Position numbers and translations under genes: made by a program. Source: Symbiodinium natans (taxonomy: Eukaryota > Sar > Dinophyceae > Suessiales > Symbiodiniaceae). From it: a DNA stretch of 57,500 bases. Below, piece after piece: positions 42,700 to 53,559 of this stretch (within the stretch, counting starts at the first letter, position 1; every line of letters begins with the position of its first letter). Location: assembly GCA_905221605.1 (NCBI GenBank), contig CAJNDS010002712.1:262501-320000 (forward strand). Reading direction: 5' to 3'. The notes under the pieces were generated by a model, which was not told the origin of the DNA, did no database searches, and worked only from the letters and a program-made list of their open reading frames with translations.

Positions 42700-44554
42700 C
42701 TAGTAACGTATCCTGAGGCAGGCGGCACGTTGGGTGCACAGAGTATGCGGTGGACGTCGTCCAGTTGCTCTGGCTGCTGATGGTACAGGAGGCCGCCATT
42801 CACCTGAGTTGGCAGATGAAGTGCTTGCTGCGGACAGCTGCGAACAACTTCGGTGGACATCGGTGGGGCGCCCGACCATGCCGCCAGCCTTCCAGAAGCG
42901 CTGCTGCTCCTCTGGGTCCTCCAGGCTGCCAGCCTTCTCCAGAAAAAATTCAGACGAGACCTCCAAAGAAAAACGCAGAGAAACATAGGCTGCCAGCCTT
43001 CTCCAGGAGAGGCGTGGCACTGGCGGCCTGCGATTTGAGTTGGGGAAGTCCCTGGAAGTCCGAGACCTTTGCAGCCGGAGCATCGACAATGGCCTGGCCC
43101 TCCCCCTCCAGCAGCACCACACGGCAGTCGCCCACACCGGTGATGACCAGGCGGTTTCCTAAACTTGAGAGGGCGGGTCCATGCGAGTCCCGACCGAAAA
43201 GTGACACGGCGATTCAGGATTCGTCAGACCGAGGTGCCCAGCAGCAACGCCAGCAGTGCAGAGCAACCGCCTCTGCCGCACTACTCCAAGTCGTTCCCCC
43301 ATGCTCATGTGCTCATGTATGATAATGAACTGAAGGCTGCGGGCTTCATGCCGTGTGATGTTACGTCACTCTGTGTCACCGAATAACGCTGCAAGCATAG
43401 TCAAAAGCTCATCTCCACTCCAGTGGGCCAACCATCTCTCTATCTGCATGTGGATCTGAACGGCAATTCTGGGAAAGGGTCAGCCGCCCAAGTGAGGGGT
43501 CGTGGTAGAAGTAGTGAGTTCAGTCTACTCTATCTATCTTCCCGAATCGCACGCCGACATCTCGTGCTGCTTGGCCCAAAAAGAATCAAGAGGTCTACAA
43601 CAGTCAGCAACTGCCCTAGCATGCCGTAGCGTGCCAAAGGCGCTGTATGGGCTGCACGCCGATCCGGTACCTGAAGCCAACGGACAGGTGCTGGTTAGCC
43701 CTGGCTGGCCAGCTTTTAGACTGGGCCCTCAACCGGTCAGCAGCTCGCTGTCGAGGTCCCGCAGCGTGGCCTCAGAGAGCAAAAGACCCGAACACCCCTT
43801 TGTCTCCGGTTCTTCAGGGTCGTTCCTTCATGTTCCCCCCTGTTCCGGCCTCCAGCACTGACTGCAAATCCTGGCACGCAAGGTCGCATCAGGGAACGCC
43901 TGGCTTTCCTTTCCACCCCACCACCGGCGCTCCGATAACAGCCCGCCTCCGTCGTGAAGACGTGGATCTTCTCGGCAAGTCGCGGAAGAAGCTTCTTGTG
44001 AAAGTTCCTCGGAAGGAATCTGAGAGCATCACGCAATCCAAGCACCATGAACCGGAGCAGGGGACCAGTTGCGGAGGCCGCCAAGGCCTGGGAACATTGT
44101 GGCCAAGGCACTCCGCGCACCACTGTGCCGCGTCGGCGTTGCGCACGCCGTAGAAGAGGGCCTGAAGGTGAAGCGGTCTCGCGCATTGGGCCGTTGACAC
44201 CATGATGCTTAGATCTTCTTGAGGCAAGACATCCTGGCGCCGCCATCAACTGCATGGACCGCTGCTTTGGAAGAAGTCTTGCCGAGATGCGAAGGCACTG
44301 GCAGGGCGGTCTACGAAACTCAGCGGCAGCTTCAAGGCCAGCCGCGCGATTTTCGTCACCTGCAAGGTGAAAGGCGACGGGCCCGTGTCCGGAGAGCTTT
44401 GTAGGACTCAGAAAATTTCGCAGACTGAAGGTCTTTTTTGAGCTGCCCAGCTCATTTTCTCTCCTACTGCTTCCTACCGCTTTCACTGCCCTTTACTTCT
44501 CCGAGGGCCCGACATCGTTCAGGATCACAGCACGGTCCAGTTTGGTGCCACGGC
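42700..44554 (-). CDS. PP2C-like (PPM-type) protein phosphatase
   Basis: Minus-strand exons: 44497-44554 (GTKLDRAVILNDVGPSE), 44251-44359 (TKIARLALKLPLSFVDRP), about 43890-44130 (GPLLRFMVLGLRDALRFLP, KLLPRLAEKIHVFTTEAG), about 42990-43158 (RLVITGVGDCRVVLLEGEG), about 42826-42935 (EDPEEQQRFWKAGGMVG) and about 42700-42803 (VNGGLLYHQQPEQLDD). The order GVGDCRVVL, EEQQRFWKAGGMV, VNGGLL matches the GDSRAVL, E..RI..AGG.V and RVNG.L blocks of Mg/Mn-dependent Ser/Thr phosphatases. GDC replaces the usual GDS, and the N-terminal DGHGG block was not found, so activity is doubtful. The first three exons may belong to another gene. Confidence 0.55.
42923..43006 (-). repeat. short intron flanked by 20 bp direct repeats
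   Basis: The same 20 bases (plus strand AGGCTGCCAGCCTTCTCCAG) occur at 42923-42942 and 42987-43006, 64 bp apart. On the minus strand the coding frame enters as PLLEKAGSL and resumes after the second copy as LEKAGSLEDPEEQQ. The frames join only if exactly 64 bp are removed, with the cut inside the repeat (AAG|GCTGGC to GAGAAG|GCTGGC). Confidence 0.8.
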
Positions 44555-45085
44555 CTGCAAAGATGCCACTGTGATGCTGTGCGACATCGTACCTTGTCTG
44601 TTAGCCGAGGTGCGAGAGCTTGAGGCACTGCCTGCACGAACGAGGAGCTCGTACTCCTGCGACAGCCCGTTGTCAGCTAAGGCAAAGCCGGAAGAAGAGA
44701 GTCCATCGGCCGAAAAACAGACGAGTTCCCCACCCTCCTGCACTACGCTATCCCCCACACTCACCCTGCTCCATCCTAATGGTTTTTTGGGTTCTGCCTT
44801 GTAGGCCTAGGTCTAAAACGTTGACCATAGAGCACAAGTGACACAGCAAAGAAGCCTCATGATGCCTCGAATTTCTGGATCCTGCAAACTTTTCTCCGAG
44901 GTTAACCTGAATATCAGACGCTTTGGTAGTTGTTGGGGAGCTGCCACATGTTCTTTGGCTTCAGCTGTTAGCGGTATGGATATAGGAGAACGTGTTTGCT
45001 CCGCTGTCCCCGGCACTGTGCGCACCCAAACTGGCACCGACGGAAGTCCAGCTAAGCGGAACCATGCAGGCACGGGAAGGTTCAT
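44540..45085 (-). CDS. possible further exons upstream, unknown
   Basis: About 44640-44680 (EYELLVRA after ctgtcgcag|G, GC donor) and about 44850-45030 (TAEQTRSPISIPLTAEA, RLIFRLTSEKSLQDPE). Codon use is less biased. They may be the 5' part of the PP2C-like gene. Confidence 0.4.
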
Positions 45086-45635
45086 GGTGTGCCCTGGCCT
45101 TCCTCCCGACTAACCCCAGCACAAACCTCTAGCTCTGGAGACACATCCGCTTCACGCACATGCTTGACCCACCAAGACGTTCATGCTCAGATGCCTCCGA
45201 ACTTGAAGACTGTTCATACTTTGTACACAAAGACGTGTTTCTCTGCGGAATCTCAGCGCTGGCATGCCAGAGTTGCTCCGCTGCATTGCATTCCGTGGCC
45301 CTTGTGCTCAGAGGGTCTGGTACTGTTGCCATTGATTGCTCACAAGAGGGTGTGAATCGTGAGAACGTTTCGGCGCCAAAAGCCTTGTTTCACGAGCGAT
45401 GTCTACTGCTTCTGGTTCGCTTTTCTGCGAGATCCTGTCGTGAACATGAAAGCAGTACGTACAGTAGGGGGCGTCAATGTGAAGATTCGTTTGAAAACAA
45501 CTCCCGAAAAAAGTGAACACGGGTGTGGTGAAGCTGCCCCCCCAAAAAGGGTATCGAAGTTCATGGTGTCGGGTCATGATCGGAACTTGTTCTTGTCCTG
45601 AGTTTGATGGCTTGCTTGCTTGGCCCAAGAAAAAA

Positions 45636-45738
45636 AGCAGGTGTCGCACATTCTTCGTGTCCGTCCTGCGGAGTGTGTGGCGGATCGATATCCTCCCACT
45701 CCGAGCCGGTGCCTCGTCGGACATAGCGCCCTGCCTCA
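45636..45738 (-). CDS. exon, acidic, unknown
   Basis: After cttcttgaggcag|G the frame reads RYVRRGTGSEWEDIDPPH then TPQDGHEECATP. A competing frame (AMSDEAPARSGRIS) also exists. The first is favoured by the acceptor position. Confidence 0.5.
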
Positions 45739-45739
45739 A

Positions 45740-46300
45740 GAAGGGGTAGGGTTTAGGGTTCAGGCTTCAGGCTTCAGGGTTTAGGGTTTTCGGTTTGGGG
45801 TGGCTTCTGCAGCTTCGATTCAAAGCTTCGGAGAGTTGGCCTTGTCACCCGTCTGGAAGAAGAACACCTGGCCTCAGAGAAGCAACAAAAACCGGGAGAG
45901 AAACAAGGATGTAAACAAGGAGGAGGCTCTCTGCGAGAGAGGGAGGGAGGGGGAGGGAGGGAGGGAGGGAGAGAGCTCCCAGAGGGGAGAGCGCCCTTCT
46001 CGCTTTTGCTGAATCCGCCGAGGCGGTGGCTCTGGGGATGCACGAGCCTCAGAGCCAAAAAAAGCCAAATGGGTTTAGGGTTTAGGGTTTAGGGTTTAGG
46101 GTTTAGGGTTTAGGGTTTAGGGTTTAGGGTTTAGGGCTAAGGGTTATGGGTTTAGGGTTTAGGGTTGAGGGTTTAGGGTTTAGGGTTTAGGGTTTAGGGC
46201 GTCGGGAGTAGTCCGGGAGTAGGGTGTGGGGTGTAGGGTGTAGGGTGTAGGTTTTAGGGTTTAGGGTTTAAGGTTTAGGGTTTAGGGTTTAGGGTGAGGA
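45740..46300. repeat. interstitial TTTAGGG array
   Basis: Nine exact TTTAGGG heptamers run from 46074 to 46136, followed by variant units to about 46292 and preceded by a short decayed run at 45747-45790. Further decayed units lie at 46410-46475. It is the largest telomere-like block in the window, all in TTTAGGG orientation on the plus strand, and internal to gene-bearing sequence. Confidence 0.95.
45940..45975. repeat. GGGA tetranucleotide repeat
   Basis: A run of GGGAGGGAGGGGGAGGGA-like units, on the plus strand, near the telomere-like block. Confidence 0.8.
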
Positions 46301-46729
46301 GTTGCGAGAGAAAGACGGGCAGCAAAGTATATCTGCACAGCAACTTGGGCCGAGTGGCATTGTCGGGCTGTGCCTCGTCCAGCCTTCACCAGGCGGCACC
46401 AGCGCCTCCTGTTTAGGGCTTAGGGTTTAGGGTTTAGGGCTTAGGGCTTAGGGTTTAGGGTTTCGGGTTTAGGATGGTTTTAGGGCTTTGCTACCCGGAT
46501 GCCCGGCATACGCGGCACCTTTGCAACACCATCTTCTTCCGAGTGGGAGTCCGCGCCTCCTTGCTTAGCAGCTCCTGGTTGTCCCGGAAGCCTCCGACAA
46601 GAGGCTGTGGTGTGAAGGACCAAAGAAATAATTTAGTATCATACTATATTGGATGAGATGATGTTATATTATCATAAAAAGTATAGTACTATAACAATAC
46701 AATACCATAATGGCAACATATTCTTATAT

Positions 46730-47005
46730 TGGCTTGAACAGGTGCGCCGAGCTTGATGAGCCGCGGATCCGCCCCCGAGCATCAGACCAGGGAGAGGGTG
46801 GTTGGTGTAGAGGTCCTTTTCGTCGACGCTCGCCAACCTCAGGGGGTATCTGAACGTGGGAAACATGGCTGGTGCGACATGGCAGGTATGCCCACATGAA
46901 TTCCCAAGTGGCTGCTGCGGCGTCCAGCGCGTCTTCTTCAGCTTCAGGCACACCTTGTTGCCACGCAGCTCGGTTCCCCATTCCACGTTGCAAGTAACAC
47001 AAAGA
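46730..47005 (-). CDS. exon of an unknown Lys/Cys-containing protein
   Basis: The frame reads CNVEWGTELRGNKVCLKLKK, RWTPQQPLGNSCGHTCHV, MFPTFRYPLRLASVDEKD and LYTNHPLPGLMLGGG, with G/C-rich third positions. A competing frame begins MLFRLTLLLGVSLCYL, a perfect-looking signal peptide, but cannot be joined without a frame change. It is possibly a secreted or surface protein. Not recognised. Confidence 0.6.
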
Positions 47006-47274
47006 AACCCCAAGCAACAGCGTCAACCTGAAGAGCATGAAAGAGTCTCCACATGTCTCAACATCAACGTGTAGTAAAACGAGATTCTGCCGTGTTTTGC
47101 CTTGATTATTCCGAAAATTGCTATTTACTCCTAGCCGGTTCAAGCTCCTCCGCGACCAAGAGTCAGATCGCGCTCCAGCCTCAGGCGAGCAAAGACGGAA
47201 GGAGGTTGGCACATAGCTTCTTGTCAGGCCTCGCCCTCTGCCAAAAACTTCTTGCCAAGTTCCATTCCGTCCTC

Positions 47275-47636
47275 ACACGGATTTGGGGTACGGGTCACGA
47301 GCTGTCACTTCAGGATCCAGTTCGGAAAGCCGAAGCCGGACTGGCTCCTGGTGGCATCTAAACCTTGCTAAACCTTGCTCGAAGCGCAGACCCTGAGGCT
47401 TGTCCTTGATGGCTTCTTTGCGGACTGCCCGAGGCGGCCCCTCCAAGTTCACTGCCTTCATGTAGGGCACCTGCTGCAAGACTCGCACATCCGCCGCAGG
47501 CAAGGATGCCATCACCGAACAATCCCAGCAACGGCTGGAAAGCGCAGTTCTCTTTGTGCACCTTGATGTTGCATGTGAGCAAAGCATTGAACGACTTTGT
47601 CACATGCTCCTCCCGCAAGGATTTGCTGAGGCACAT
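47275..47636 (-). CDS. unknown protein, overlapping good frames
   Basis: Two frames look coding. About 47525-47636 reads REEHVTKSFNALLTCN, IKVHKENCAFQPLLGLFG and can leave at CG|GTGATG. About 47275-47520 reads VLQQVPYMKAVNLEGPPRA, KEAIKDKPQGLRFEQG, LRLSELDPEVTARD and stops at TGA. The second may begin at an AG inside (gtcttgcag), leaving an intron of only about 40 bp, or one frame is wrong. Confidence 0.6.
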
Positions 47637-47754
47637 CGTTCTTGGTCTGAAGACGTTCTGCCTTCGCCTGACCCCTTATTTTGCTGCAGCTGACCCTTCT
47701 AACAAAACACAGAAGGATAGCCAACCTAAGCGAAGCTACAACTACTGCTGATAA

Positions 47755-47815
47755 GAGATTGTCGCTGTCGCACACTCCACTTGCCGCGTCCTTGACCACC
47801 ACGTTCAGGACATGG
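47755..47815 (-). CDS. short exon, unknown
   Basis: NVVVKDAASGVCDSDNLLS with G/C-rich third positions. Probably the next exon upstream of 47275-47636. Confidence 0.45.
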
Positions 47816-48264
47816 AAGTCTCCTTCGAATAACTAAAGGGCAACCGTTGAAGGAATGACAGGCTTTCCCGCTTCAAAGTCACAACACTCCCATGCGCGCA
47901 TCATGCACATCATGCGCTACCCGAGTACCCTTTGCCCTGATCCTGAGACGGGCTTGCAGGCAGGGTGGATGTTCGCCATGCCGACACATTTGAAGATCAG
48001 GGGCGCAACACGGCGAGGAGTGTGACATGGGAGTGCTTGGGACCGTCGCTCTGTGGGGGTGTATGCCGGTGTATGGCAGTGTGTGGGGTGGGGAGCTACC
48101 AGCCGAAAGCTTTGCCTGTACTGGGTTGTCATGGCCTATGGGTTGACGAAATCGTATGCCTGGGGTTGCCAACGTGAAAGGGGGAGCTTGCGTGAGTGAA
48201 GATGCAGAGTTGGGACTGAAAAGCCCATGGTTGGCTGGCTTGAGCTGGAAAAGAGGTTAGCAAC

Positions 48265-48591
48265 ATGCCATGCAGATTTGTGTGGAAAGCACGTGCGAAA
48301 CATGGCTCTAGAAAGTCACGACACCGAACGCCCCAACTTTGCCCCTTCTGCGGCCGCATTCTTAAACATGACAGCGGTCAAGCTGTGAAGCGAGTGGGAG
48401 AGGCGTGGGAGAGGCAGGATCTGACCCTTTTTGAAGCTATGCGTGATCTGCGTGAGCTGCTTGAGCTGGGGCAGCGCCATGCTGGGCTATCACGCTGTGC
48501 CCGGCGTGCGCGAAGGTGGCACAAACTCCTGGAAGGTGGACTGGTCTCAAGCAAGCGCAATGACAGGCACACACATGCCCTCCCTGGCTAA
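48265..48591 (+). CDS. plus-strand frame with CxxC motif, unknown
   Basis: This 108-codon frame reads QLCPFCGRILKHDSGQ, VKRVGEAWERQDLTLFEAM, DLRELLELGQRHAG, WHKLLEGGLVSSKRND and ends in TAA. The CPFC pair is a plausible zinc knuckle but no second pair is visible. Composition is good, and the minus frames here are weaker. It may be a plus-strand gene fragment or an old mobile-element protein. Confidence 0.45.
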   Translation: MPCRFVWKARAKHGSRKSRHRTPQLCPFCGRILKHDSGQAVKRVGEAWERQDLTLFEAMRDLRELLELGQRHAGLSRCARRARRWHKLLEGGLVSSKRNDRHTHALPG

Positions 48592-48599
48592 GAAGCTGT

Positions 48600-50550
48600 T
48601 CGACGTGCTGCCTTGCCACTGATGAGTCGGCGCTTCTCCTGTCACAGGCGGTGCTGCCATGTGCTGCCACATGCTGCCGCATGCTTCCAATCCCACGGCT
48701 ATCCAGGTCCCTCACGTCAGCGACTTGCATGTTTGGTCAAGCACAGCAAGTTTGATGCTGCCACTTTTCTATTCGCGGCCTGTTGTCCTGTTTTCGACAC
48801 GCGTCGAAGGTTGCAGAAGGCTCATGTCAGCTAGGTACGCATCAGAAACTGATAGGGCTCAGCGACAGCTCACCAAGAGTCACCACACCGGCCAGAGTTT
48901 TCATGAGGGCTTCTCCGGACTACCCCTCCCGGTCTCACTGCTGAAGTGCGGAGCTGGCGGCCTCTTATAGACCAAAAGATGCACACGATCACACAAAACA
49001 TCTCACACTCCCATTCTCTGCCTCCTTTTGCACGAACTGTGCGACTGAGTCGTCCGGTGGGGTGAAGACCACGAAAGGGGCTACAATCAGCAGCACACCA
49101 ACCTAGGCACCCAAGCAGAACACGCAAACGGCGAGCAACGAGATTTGGGTTGCACGCAGGACGGTTGACCTCTTACACACCATCATTTGCACTCCTGCAT
49201 GAGTGCGCCCCATCATGCAGCCGAGTCTAGCGCAATGATGACAATGATCTCCCCTTGGCTGAAGCTCTAGGCTCAGAAGACAGCGACACAACAGGTCATG
49301 ACAGTACTTCAACAGTATGTCAGAATGGAGCTTGTGCTCCACGGGTTCTTGCAGGGGTGGAGAGGTTGCTTTATTCGGCTTCCACAGCAAAGCTGCCAGG
49401 GCCCTGCGGTGACGATGGTTGCGGTGTGGGCGCATCCGTAGGTTTCTCCTACAAGACTAACCCCAATACAGCCACATCAATAGTTGGAGGCGTCACAGCC
49501 GGCAAGCGGCACGAACTGTGAACTGAGCCACGCAGGCATGAGGCCCTAGAGGTGTTTTCTCCTGGCCCTGCAAGAACTGCATGGACACAGCAGGTGCACG
49601 TGATCGCAGGGAAGCCTGGACGGCAGCAGTGTCGTCATTTCTCGAAATTGAAAAGACAACCTACCCACCTTTCCTGCTCATGTCCATGCATTGGGTCATG
49701 GCCTGCTTTGTGGACGCAGTTGGTGCCACGAAAGCTTGGAGACAACTTCGCCCGACCAACATTGCTGCAACCTCGATTACGGCTGCATCAGCCACTGCAT
49801 GTCACTGTCATATTATAGCATCATGGAACCCTCTTGAGAAAGGGGTTGCTCGAGTCTGTTTGATGGCTGGGGAGGTGACGCACAAAAGTAGCGTCGTCAA
49901 TACTCGTGAGGCCATGGCTGCACCTGACAGGCGCTCAACACACGGAGTTTCCTGAAAGGAACGTCGCATCTATCTCAGAGAGTTGGTGTGTATGTTGGGT
50001 GGCCGTTGTAAGGCCAGGGCGGTTGAGAGGATTCAAAAGCCTGGGATGCCCGCGCCAGTGCCCTGCTATAGAGCCCTTCCCGCTGCAGCCCGAAAATTTG
50101 CCGGCGCAGATCAGCATTCAAGACCAAAGCATTCCACAATGACAGGGGTCTGCGTCGGTTGCTCAGCTCACCTTGCATGAGACACTAGCAGAACGTGGTC
50201 CTGCGCCCGTCGTCGACGACCCTTGCTGATCTGCTGCTGCCAGTGATCTAATCGCTTCCGCAACCTGCATGCTGCACGATGCTGCACGATGCTGCAGGGC
50301 AACAAGCCATGTGAATCCCTGCGCGTCGTCAATATAGGGCTGTAACGGGCGGTTTGGGGCAGGGCCTATGATAGCCCATGTTTCATGCGTGCTGCTCTTC
50401 CCGGGCCTAGAGTGAAGGTAGCTCTTCGTGTGCTTCCTGCCAGCGCCAGTAGGAGTCTGATATCATCTGTGTTATGCTGAGGCTGCTGAGGCCCGGGCAG
50501 GTGGAAGAGGAAGAAGTTTCGAAACGTCATGACCTTTGCTCAAATTTGAG
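48600..50550. other. mostly uncertain sequence with weak frames
   Basis: Weak candidates are minus 49370-49445 (APTPQPSSPQGPGSFAVEAE) and plus 49581-49790 (RREAWTAAVSSFLEIEK, LMSMHWVMACFVDAVGATK). CTGCACGATG is repeated at 50270-50295. No confident gene. Confidence 0.35.
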
Positions 50551-50555
50551 CATAG

Positions 50556-51030
50556 GTGGAACTTCCGGCCATCCGTGTTGAGGAACTGCAAGGACCGGGC
50601 AGGGCGCGCAAGTGCCCACAGACGCTCCTAGCGGCACAATCATACGTAGAGGAGGCGCACGCGCAGTCCGAAGAATGCGAAGAAAGAATTCACCAAAACA
50701 TCCTTGGAAGACATACCAAGACATTTGGTGGACGTTCTCCACTTCATCGAAATCCTCATAATCTACTGTTTGGGCTTACTAATCCTTGTGGTGTTACCAC
50801 AATCAGTGGTTAGGACGATAGTGAATCATAGGCACTGCAATGATTCCTGCTTGCTGGCCGTTCGCCTGTCTGCATTCACTGCTTGCTGCATGATCTGGTT
50901 TGCCTGTTGTCAGCTTTGTTCTGGAAAACAACTCGGTGGGAGAAAACAGATTGCTGCCTCGATATGTAGCACTATATATATATATATGGTACGTGAACGC
51001 AGGGCCTTTCTGAAATTGGTTGACGCTTAG
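50556..51030 (+). other. possible plus-strand membrane-protein frames
   Basis: Plus frames read AAQSYVEEAHAQSEECEER (50590-50690) and, in another phase, VLHFIEILIIYCLGLLILVV (50725-50800), a strong membrane helix. No splice junction joins them. An (AT)n run lies at 50972-50988. Low confidence. Confidence 0.3.
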
Positions 51031-51039
51031 CCAACATGG

Positions 51040-52170
51040 CACTAAACTGCAAGTACCAACCGCACTAACAACCAAGTGGGCAAGCGGTCCCTCCTCCGTG
51101 GCTCCTCGCACATGCCTTAACTGCACAACAGCGCTTCCTGACTGTGCATGCAACTCATGTACAGAACGCGCGAACAGCACGAGGCTTTGACTGGTCCGTC
51201 AGTGTCAGGGTCAGCCAGCCCACGTTGGGGGTTGCGCTGACGTTCAGGCCTGCTGATCGTGGCACCGGCACTCCCCTCCAAGCTCTACGGATACACTACC
51301 ATTATCCGTCGAGGCCTCGGGCCGGAGGTGTCTAGGTTTTGAGAACAGGCACCAAATCCCCCCCCCCAAACCCAGAGCCACACGTCGACCCCCTTTGTTT
51401 GCCTGGAATGGGTACCGCCCGTAGGCGACCGAGATCCGAAAGCGGACGGTTTGCCGGGACCAGGGAGGTTGGGCTCACGCTGTAGGGTCTGACACCAAAA
51501 ATATCCCTCCACCCCCCCCCCCACCCCACCCGCCCACCCCCCTTTCGGGTTTAATCCCCTCCCCAAATAGCTTGAGCCTTTGATGTGGGAGCCCTTTACC
51601 CGCAGGCCACCCCTCCCCACTGCCCCCTGGTTTGGGTTGCCGTGTTACAGAGGCTCAGGCGGAGGCGGGTCGCGTAGCGTTCTCAAATTACTACCACATG
51701 AATATTACTACCAGTATCATTGATCCACATGATTCTTTTTGTTACTGCTATCACTATTACTCTTACGAGCATTATTAGTATGATTATTCTGATGATTATT
51801 ATTACTATTGCTACTACTAACAACTATTATTATTACTGTTATTATGAATATTAATTCTTACCGCATGTATTCTTACACTCATGTATTACTACCATGTTAT
51901 TCATACATTATGATTACGACATACTGCAACACTAGTTGGTAGCATTACTATACCATGGCGCCAGCCTCGCAAGTTGCTCAGCATGTCCTTGTCTTTGGCC
52001 TCGTGGAAGGAACACCTTGAAAACTAATTCATTCAGGGCTCAGGGTTCAGGGTTTAGAGTTTAGGGTTGTTTAGGGTTTAGGGTTGAGGATTCAGGGTTC
52101 AGGGTTCCGTGCAGCTGTTTTACCATGGGCCTCCGCCCAACGCACTTTGGCAAGTTAGTGGAGACATTCT
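51040..52170. other. no gene; AT-rich TTATTA patch and TTTAGGG remnants
   Basis: 51690-51950 is AT-rich with ATTATTACTA-type units. 52038-52110 carries GGGTTTAGGG and GGGTTCAGGG units. C-rich runs lie near 51355 and 51515. No exon seen. Confidence 0.6.
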
Positions 52171-52189
52171 GGTCAACGTCCAGCCCACA

Positions 52190-53267
52190 TTGGAGCTGGG
52201 AATGCATTAACATCGCGGATCAGACATGCTGAGAAAGCTGGTGACAGGTTGATCCGACGCTGGAGAATGATTGCGCCAAATACGCAGTCACGCCAACCTA
52301 AGATTCCAGGAAGCATGCGGCACATCATTTTGTCCTGCGAAGTTGCCGGACGTGTTTTGAGGCTCTGCTGCCATGCTGCGGTGTCAATGATGGCACCAGC
52401 GCAGAGTGTGTTGCTGACGTCCTTTAGAGTCGGATTGGGTTTCCAGAGGACAAAAAAAGCCGCTAGAATGTCGGTTCCGCTCCTTGTCAAGCGCAGCAGG
52501 GCAGCCTGCTACCGTCAGGGCAATGGTGCTGCCAAGAAAGGCTGCAGCTCCAATAACGCCGCTCACGTCCACCGTGCAGGACACCCTTGGAGCTTGAGAG
52601 GCCAACAGAGTTTAGGGTTTGGGGTTTAGGGCTTGGGGCTTAGGGAAACTTTGTCGGACTGTATCCGCAGACCTGGGAGGATACTCAAGCCAAGAGTCTT
52701 CCCCGCTTCGCCTGCACTGGCAAAATTTTCCTCTGTACAATCCAGGGTCGCCTGCAAGTCACGTGAATTGGTTCAATGGCAGGCGAGACAGTCAACAGAT
52801 CTCCGAAATTCGCTCACTTCGGGCCTGGGTGATACTCGTGCCGACACGGGCTGCCCAAAACGCGGCATGACCTTGGAATCGCCGAGGTGCACTGACGTCA
52901 TAAGTAGCACGGCTGTGAGTGCAATGCTATGCACTGCTTGTCTCCTGCGAGATGTGTGCTGCTCAGATCATGTGAAGATGCTAGTGCTGATGACAGCTCA
53001 TGAAAGCCAGATGGCCCACGTCAAAGAAGCAGGTTGCTTTTAGTGCGTTCCTGATGTCCTTGCACAGGCCACCAGTGCATGCTGCGCTCGCTATGTGCCG
53101 AACTAAATGTGACTCTGAACTCACATGACTTCTGGCGGCATACTTGCTCCGCAGTTCCCTGTCGGCCTCATCCTTGTGCTTTTGCTTGATCTCCTCAATG
53201 ATGTCCAGCGTGCTCGCTTCGCGCTCGAGGACAGGGTTCGGCGCAAGCTTCTGCACGTCCATCGGTT
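52190..53267 (-). CDS. unknown membrane protein, at least five exons
   Basis: 53125-53267 (PNPVLEREASTLDIIEEI, KHKDEADRELRSKYAAR, donor CAT|GTGAGT), 52797-52871 (HAAFWAARVGTSITQARS, donor CT|GTTGAC), 52673-52751 (ATLDCTEENFASAGEAGKT then LGLSILP, donor CAG|GTCTGC), about 52480-52600 (VSGVIGAAAFLGSTIALTV) and about 52200-52425 (DVSNTLCAGAIIDTAAW, MLPGILGWRDCVFGAIIL). A charged helical N-terminal part is followed by at least one membrane span. Splice-like ends are good. No family is recognised. Confidence 0.65.
52608..52646. repeat. short TTTAGGG-like tract
   Basis: GTTTAGGGTTTGGGGTTTAGGG in the intron between two exons of the membrane-protein gene. Confidence 0.75.
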
Positions 53268-53559
53268 CTGCAGGGTGAATACGAGAGGAATGACAGTGCG
53301 ACAACTCATCGCAGTTGCATTCGCCTTCCAAACTGGAAACATTCTGACATGGGCGAGCGCCTAAGCGTCGTCCTCCGACGCTCCTTGGCGGGATGTAGCT
53401 CTAGAACCGGTCCCGAAGTCTTCTTGACAGCGGCCAGACAAATGCAGCCGAAGCTTCGCCAGTGATGGAAGCCCGGCATTGCCTTATCTTCTGCCCCGTT
53501 GCGAGTGGAAGCACGTCAAAAGAACCGAAAGAGCATGATGAAGGGAACCAAAGGAGCAT

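Noticed and set aside
46960-47020. Signal peptide MLFRLTLLLGVSLCYL
   Set aside because: It is attractive, but its frame continues into sequence with poor codon bias, while the better frame over the same bases lacks it. No splice site reconciles them.
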